From contig CBFGXP010000173.1 of assembly GCA_965652775.1 (NCBI GenBank), positions 1-8,634 of the forward strand: a stretch of 8,634 bases of DNA, written 5' to 3'. Both the position numbers and the translations under genes were made by a program. Shown piece after piece: positions 6,732 to 8,634 of the stretch. The notes below the pieces were generated by a model. It saw only the letters and a program-made list of their open reading frames with translations, was not told where the DNA came from and made no database searches. This stretch comes from VBAS01 sp965652775 (lineage in GTDB: Bacteria; Bacteroidota; Bacteroidia; Chitinophagales; Chitinophagaceae). Positions within the stretch are counted from its first letter, which is position 1. Every line of letters starts with the position of its first letter.

Positions 6732-7775
6732 ATGAAGGCAAACAAGTTTTTTTCGAGAATTACCAATTGGGAGCTATGGCCATTTTATGTCCTGTATTTT
6801 CCCATCGGATTTGTTTGGATATGGTATTGCATTAAAGCAAGATCGCTTTGGTTCTTTAGTTCCTCCAACCCAACTCTCACTTTTGGTGGTTTTGAAGGTG
6901 AAAGTAAAAAAGAAATGTATGATCAGTTACCGCCATCATCTTTTCCAAAAACTATTTACATCCCTCATGATCTTTCTTTTGAAGAAGTAAAGAATAAGGT
7001 AATTGAAAATGGTTTTAGTTACCCGTTTATCGTAAAGCCAGACGTAGGCATGAAAGGAATCCTTTTCAGACGAATTGACAATGACGATCAATTAAGAAAA
7101 TACCACGAGAGAATTCCTGTAGAATACATTGTGCAGGAATTGATCGACATGCCGGTTGAATTAAGTGTATTTTATTACCGCCACCCCGCAGAAATGAAAG
7201 GAACGATCAGCGGGTTGATACAAAAAGAATTACTTGAGGTTTATGGTGATGGCAAATCAACTTTATGGGAGTTGATCTTACAACATCCAAGGGCAAAATA
7301 CCGGCTTGAAGAAATGAAACACCGGCATGAGCATCGCCTGCAACGGGTTTTGCCCAAAGACAAGCATTTCTATCTTTCATACGCTGGTAATCATAATCGC
7401 GGCGCAAGATTTATCGACCTCCACCGCCTGGCCGATGAAAAGCTACTAAAGGTCTTCGATGACATTAGCCACTATACAGATAAATTTTATTATGGCCGCT
7501 ATGATATTAAGTGTATGAGTCTTGATGAATTGAAAAAAGGAAAAAATTATTCTATCCTCGAATTCAATGGGTGTGGTGCCGAGCCAAATCACATTTATGA
7601 CGCCGGCCTCAGCATTTGGCAAGCCTATCGTGAAATATTAAAGCATTGGAAAGTGCTTTATCAAATCAGTAAATACAATCACGAACATGGGACACCATAC
7701 TGGCCATATAAGAAGGGCCGGGATTTTTTAAGACAAGCCAAACGACATTTTAAATTGCTGGAAGAATTTGATTAA
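6732..7775 (+). CDS. Membrane-anchored ATP-grasp domain protein (D-Ala-D-Ala-ligase-like, substrate unknown)
   Basis: This is a 347-aa protein. Residues of about 15-34 form a very aromatic hydrophobic segment (WPFYVLYFPIGFVWIWYC) with basic residues on both sides and a central Pro, followed by KARSLWFFSSSNPTLTFGGFEGESK (split as KARSLWFF, SSSNPTL, GGFEGESK), a block I recall as conserved in this family. The ATP-grasp fold follows: YPFIVKPDVGMKG (97-109, nucleotide-binding Lys and glycine-rich loop), YIVQELID (132-139), EVYGDGKSTLWELI (169-182), GRYDIKC (255-261) and LEFNGCGAEPNH (276-287, with E277 and N279 as the likely metal ligands). ATP-grasp enzymes join a carboxylate, via acyl phosphate, to an amine or thiol. 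Database names such as 'D-alanine-D-alanine ligase' are loose, since the N-terminal half is not Ddl-like. Membrane attachment suggests an envelope or lipid-linked substrate, but that is inference. The gene is divergent from the Fe-S operon. I chose ATG 6732 over TTG 6720 because of the overlapping -7 box. Confidence 0.85.
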   Translation: MKANKFFSRITNWELWPFYVLYFPIGFVWIWYCIKARSLWFFSSSNPTLTFGGFEGESKKEMYDQLPPSSFPKTIYIPHDLSFEEVKNKVIENGFSYPFIVKPDVGMKGILFRRIDNDDQLRKYHERIPVEYIVQELIDMPVELSVFYYRHPAEMKGTISGLIQKELLEVYGDGKSTLWELILQHPRAKYRLEEMKHRHEHRLQRVLPKDKHFYLSYAGNHNRGARFIDLHRLADEKLLKVFDDISHYTDKFYYGRYDIKCMSLDELKKGKNYSILEFNGCGAEPNHIYDAGLSIWQAYREILKHWKVLYQISKYNHEHGTPYWPYKKGRDFLRQAKRHFKLLEEFD

Positions 7776-7786
7776 TTAAAACAAAT

Positions 7787-7811
7787 TTTAACAGCACCTG
7801 GTTGTGTTAAA
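7787..7811 (+). terminator. A/T-rich stem-loop after the ATP-grasp gene
   Basis: TTTAACA (7787-7793) pairs with TGTTAAA (7805-7811) around an 11-nt loop, starting 11 nt after the stop codon. There is no U-run on the plus strand (the sequence continues CTTAAAAAATCC), so it is at best a weak terminator or an mRNA 3'-end structure. Confidence 0.28.
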
Positions 7812-7845
7812 CTTAAAAAATCCTTTAGCAACAAGCAACGGGTTT

Positions 7846-7858
7846 CGTTAAAATAACG
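7846..7858. promoter_or_regulatory. Inverted repeat CGTTA-AAA-TAACG upstream of the YceI gene
   Basis: This is a perfect 5-bp inverted repeat with a 3-nt spacer, centred 31 nt before the ATG at 7883, in the region where a promoter or operator would lie. Just upstream AGCAAC occurs twice in tandem (7828-7839 region). No TAnnTTTG box is evident for this gene, so the palindrome is the only candidate control element. It is short enough to be chance. Confidence 0.25.
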
Positions 7859-7882
7859 TTCTAACAAGTCAAATAGTAGTGT

Positions 7883-8425
7883 ATGCTCAGACGGGTATTT
7901 ACGGCATTGGCAATATTCGGCACCGTTATAGCTTTGGGTCAAACCTATACACCAACAGATAATGGCTCGAAAGTCAGGTTTGTTATAAAAAATTTCGGTA
8001 TCAATACCGGGGGAACTTTTGACGGGCTCAGTGGAACCATCACATTTGACCCCGCCACACTTGCCACGGCCAATTTTGACGTAAGCGTGGCCGCAAAAAC
8101 AGTGGACACAGATATGGAAGCAAGGGATAACCACTTAAGAAAAGCAGAATATTTTGACGTGGAAAAATATCCAAGGATCAGTTTTAAATCTACTAAGGTT
8201 ACAACTACAAATAAAGATGGATACCTCTTTATGTTTGGTGTCATTACTATTAAAAATGTTTCCAAAGAGATCAGTTTTCCATTCACTCAAAAAAGCAAAG
8301 ACGGGGGAATTCTCTTTGAAGGAGAATTCAACCTGAACAGGAGAGATTTTGGTGTTGGAGGAAAAAGTTTCTCTATGGCTGATGATCTTACAGTAGAGCT
8401 TTCAATTTTTGCCAGGAAAAATTAA
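7883..8425 (+). CDS. Periplasmic YceI-family lipocalin-like protein
   Basis: This is a 180-aa exported protein. Residues 1-19 are a Sec signal peptide (MLRR, hydrophobic core, cleavage ALG before Q20). The mature part is a single YceI domain: SKVRFVIKNFGI (29-40), GGTFDGLSGTITFDP (43-57), the family motif region ARDNHLRKAEYFDVEKYP (80-97), then FKSTKV, GVITIKNVSKEISFPF and the closing NRRDFGVGG and VELSIFARKN strands. Full-length YceI proteins are about 170-190 aa, so it is complete. The fold is a lipocalin-like barrel that binds isoprenoid-type or other amphiphilic lipids in characterised members; the ligand here is unknown. The gene stands alone between the ATP-grasp gene (107 nt upstream) and a LysE-type exporter on the same strand. 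Confidence 0.95.
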   Translation: MLRRVFTALAIFGTVIALGQTYTPTDNGSKVRFVIKNFGINTGGTFDGLSGTITFDPATLATANFDVSVAAKTVDTDMEARDNHLRKAEYFDVEKYPRISFKSTKVTTTNKDGYLFMFGVITIKNVSKEISFPFTQKSKDGGILFEGEFNLNRRDFGVGGKSFSMADDLTVELSIFARKN

Positions 8426-8442
8426 GGACGTCTTTATTTATT

Positions 8443-8467
8443 AATCGCTCATCAGGATAAGCGCATT
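8443..8467 (+). terminator. Bulged stem-loop after the YceI gene
   Basis: AATCGCT (8443-8449) pairs with AGCG-C-ATT (8460-8467), seven pairs with one bulged C and a 10-nt loop, 17 nt after the YceI stop. The following TATTCTTACC is only mildly T-rich. It is a weak terminator candidate and overlaps the -33 region expected for the next gene. Confidence 0.28.
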
Positions 8468-8487
8468 TATTCTTACCCGTTAGTTTG

Positions 8488-8495
8488 TACTTTCG
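8488..8495 (+). promoter_or_regulatory. -7-like box TACTTTCG before the LysE-type gene
   Basis: TACTTTCG is one base off TAnnTTTG. Its last G lies 5 nt before the GTG at 8500, the same offset seen for the barrel gene. The layout supports a start at or near GTG 8500 and a leaderless or near-leaderless transcript. The -33 position has only TTT. Confidence 0.33.
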
Positions 8496-8499
8496 CACC

Positions 8500-8634
8500 G
8501 TGCGATTAGCAAAAATTTTTTTTATTGGTATGCTCATTAGTTTTCTCGGCTCACTTCCGCTGGGGACACTTAACATCGCGGCAATGCAGATCAGCATTAC
8601 TGATGGGATAATGCAAGCCTTGCAATTCTCATTT
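8500..8634 (+). CDS. LysE-family transporter, N-terminal fragment (runs off the right edge)
   Basis: The frame is open from GTG 8500 to the window end (45 residues) and reads MRLAKIFFIGMLISFLGSLP, then LGTLNIAAMQISITDGIMQALQFSF. The first hydrophobic helix with the Gly-Ser-Leu-Pro-x-Gly motif followed by N and A/Q is the signature start of LysE/RhtB amino-acid exporters, inner-membrane proteins that usually have six helices and about 200-230 residues. Only the first helix and the beginning of the second region are visible. ATG 8530 is an alternative start, but it would remove the first part of the helix. GTG 8500 gives a basic N-terminus and fits the -7-like box. The substrate cannot be told; Bacteroidota members are generally uncharacterised. 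Confidence 0.72.
   Translation, partial: MRLAKIFFIGMLISFLGSLPLGTLNIAAMQISITDGIMQALQFSF

Noticed and set aside
7911..7926. TTGGCAATATTCGGCA resembling a sigma-54 -24/-12 promoter.
   Set aside because: It lies inside the YceI coding region, and the GG-to-GC spacing is 9 nt instead of the required 10.

Overview
The window looks like chromosomal core DNA of a Bacteroidota bacterium, most likely in the Chitinophagaceae or a close relative. The evidence is a low-GC, A/T-rich sequence, a solitary OMP_b-brl_3/TonB-receptor-like barrel, promoter-like TAnnTTTG boxes in place of Shine-Dalgarno sequences, exported proteins whose predicted mature N-terminus is Gln, and a miaB / sigma-54 activator pair typical of this phylum. 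I see no transposase, integrase, phage gene, CRISPR array or toxin-antitoxin pair.

Layout. Positions 1-2581 (minus strand) hold miaB (tRNA 2-methylthio-adenosine synthesis) followed after 32 nt by a sigma-54-dependent AAA+ activator that runs off the left edge. It has no N-terminal sensory domain. A divergent 133-nt gap then separates miaB from a 795-aa outer-membrane barrel protein on the plus strand (2715-5102). A tRNA-Gly(CCC) gene on the minus strand starts its 3' end 4 nt beyond that stop codon. Upstream of the tRNA, on the same minus strand, are a 169-aa conserved protein of unknown function (often called 'ABC transporter ATPase' although it has no Walker motifs) and a two-domain cysteine-rich (CCG/HdrB-like) iron-sulfur protein; these two probably form an operon. 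A 200-nt A/T-rich divergent gap leads to a plus-strand, membrane-anchored ATP-grasp ligase of unknown substrate (6732-7775), then a periplasmic YceI-like lipocalin-fold protein (7883-8425), and at the right edge the start of a LysE-family exporter.

Functional reading. The genes do not form one pathway. They fall into small units: translation (miaB, tRNA-Gly), transcription control (the sigma-54 activator), envelope (barrel, ATP-grasp, YceI, LysE) and redox (the CCG protein). The parts most worth study are two genes with conserved motifs but no assigned function: the SGCSTDSS protein beside the Fe-S protein, and the membrane-anchored ATP-grasp enzyme. Also of interest is a recurring layout in which the -7 promoter box sits 4-9 nt from the start codon, which predicts leaderless or near-leaderless mRNAs. 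No gene-free stretch exceeds 300 nt.
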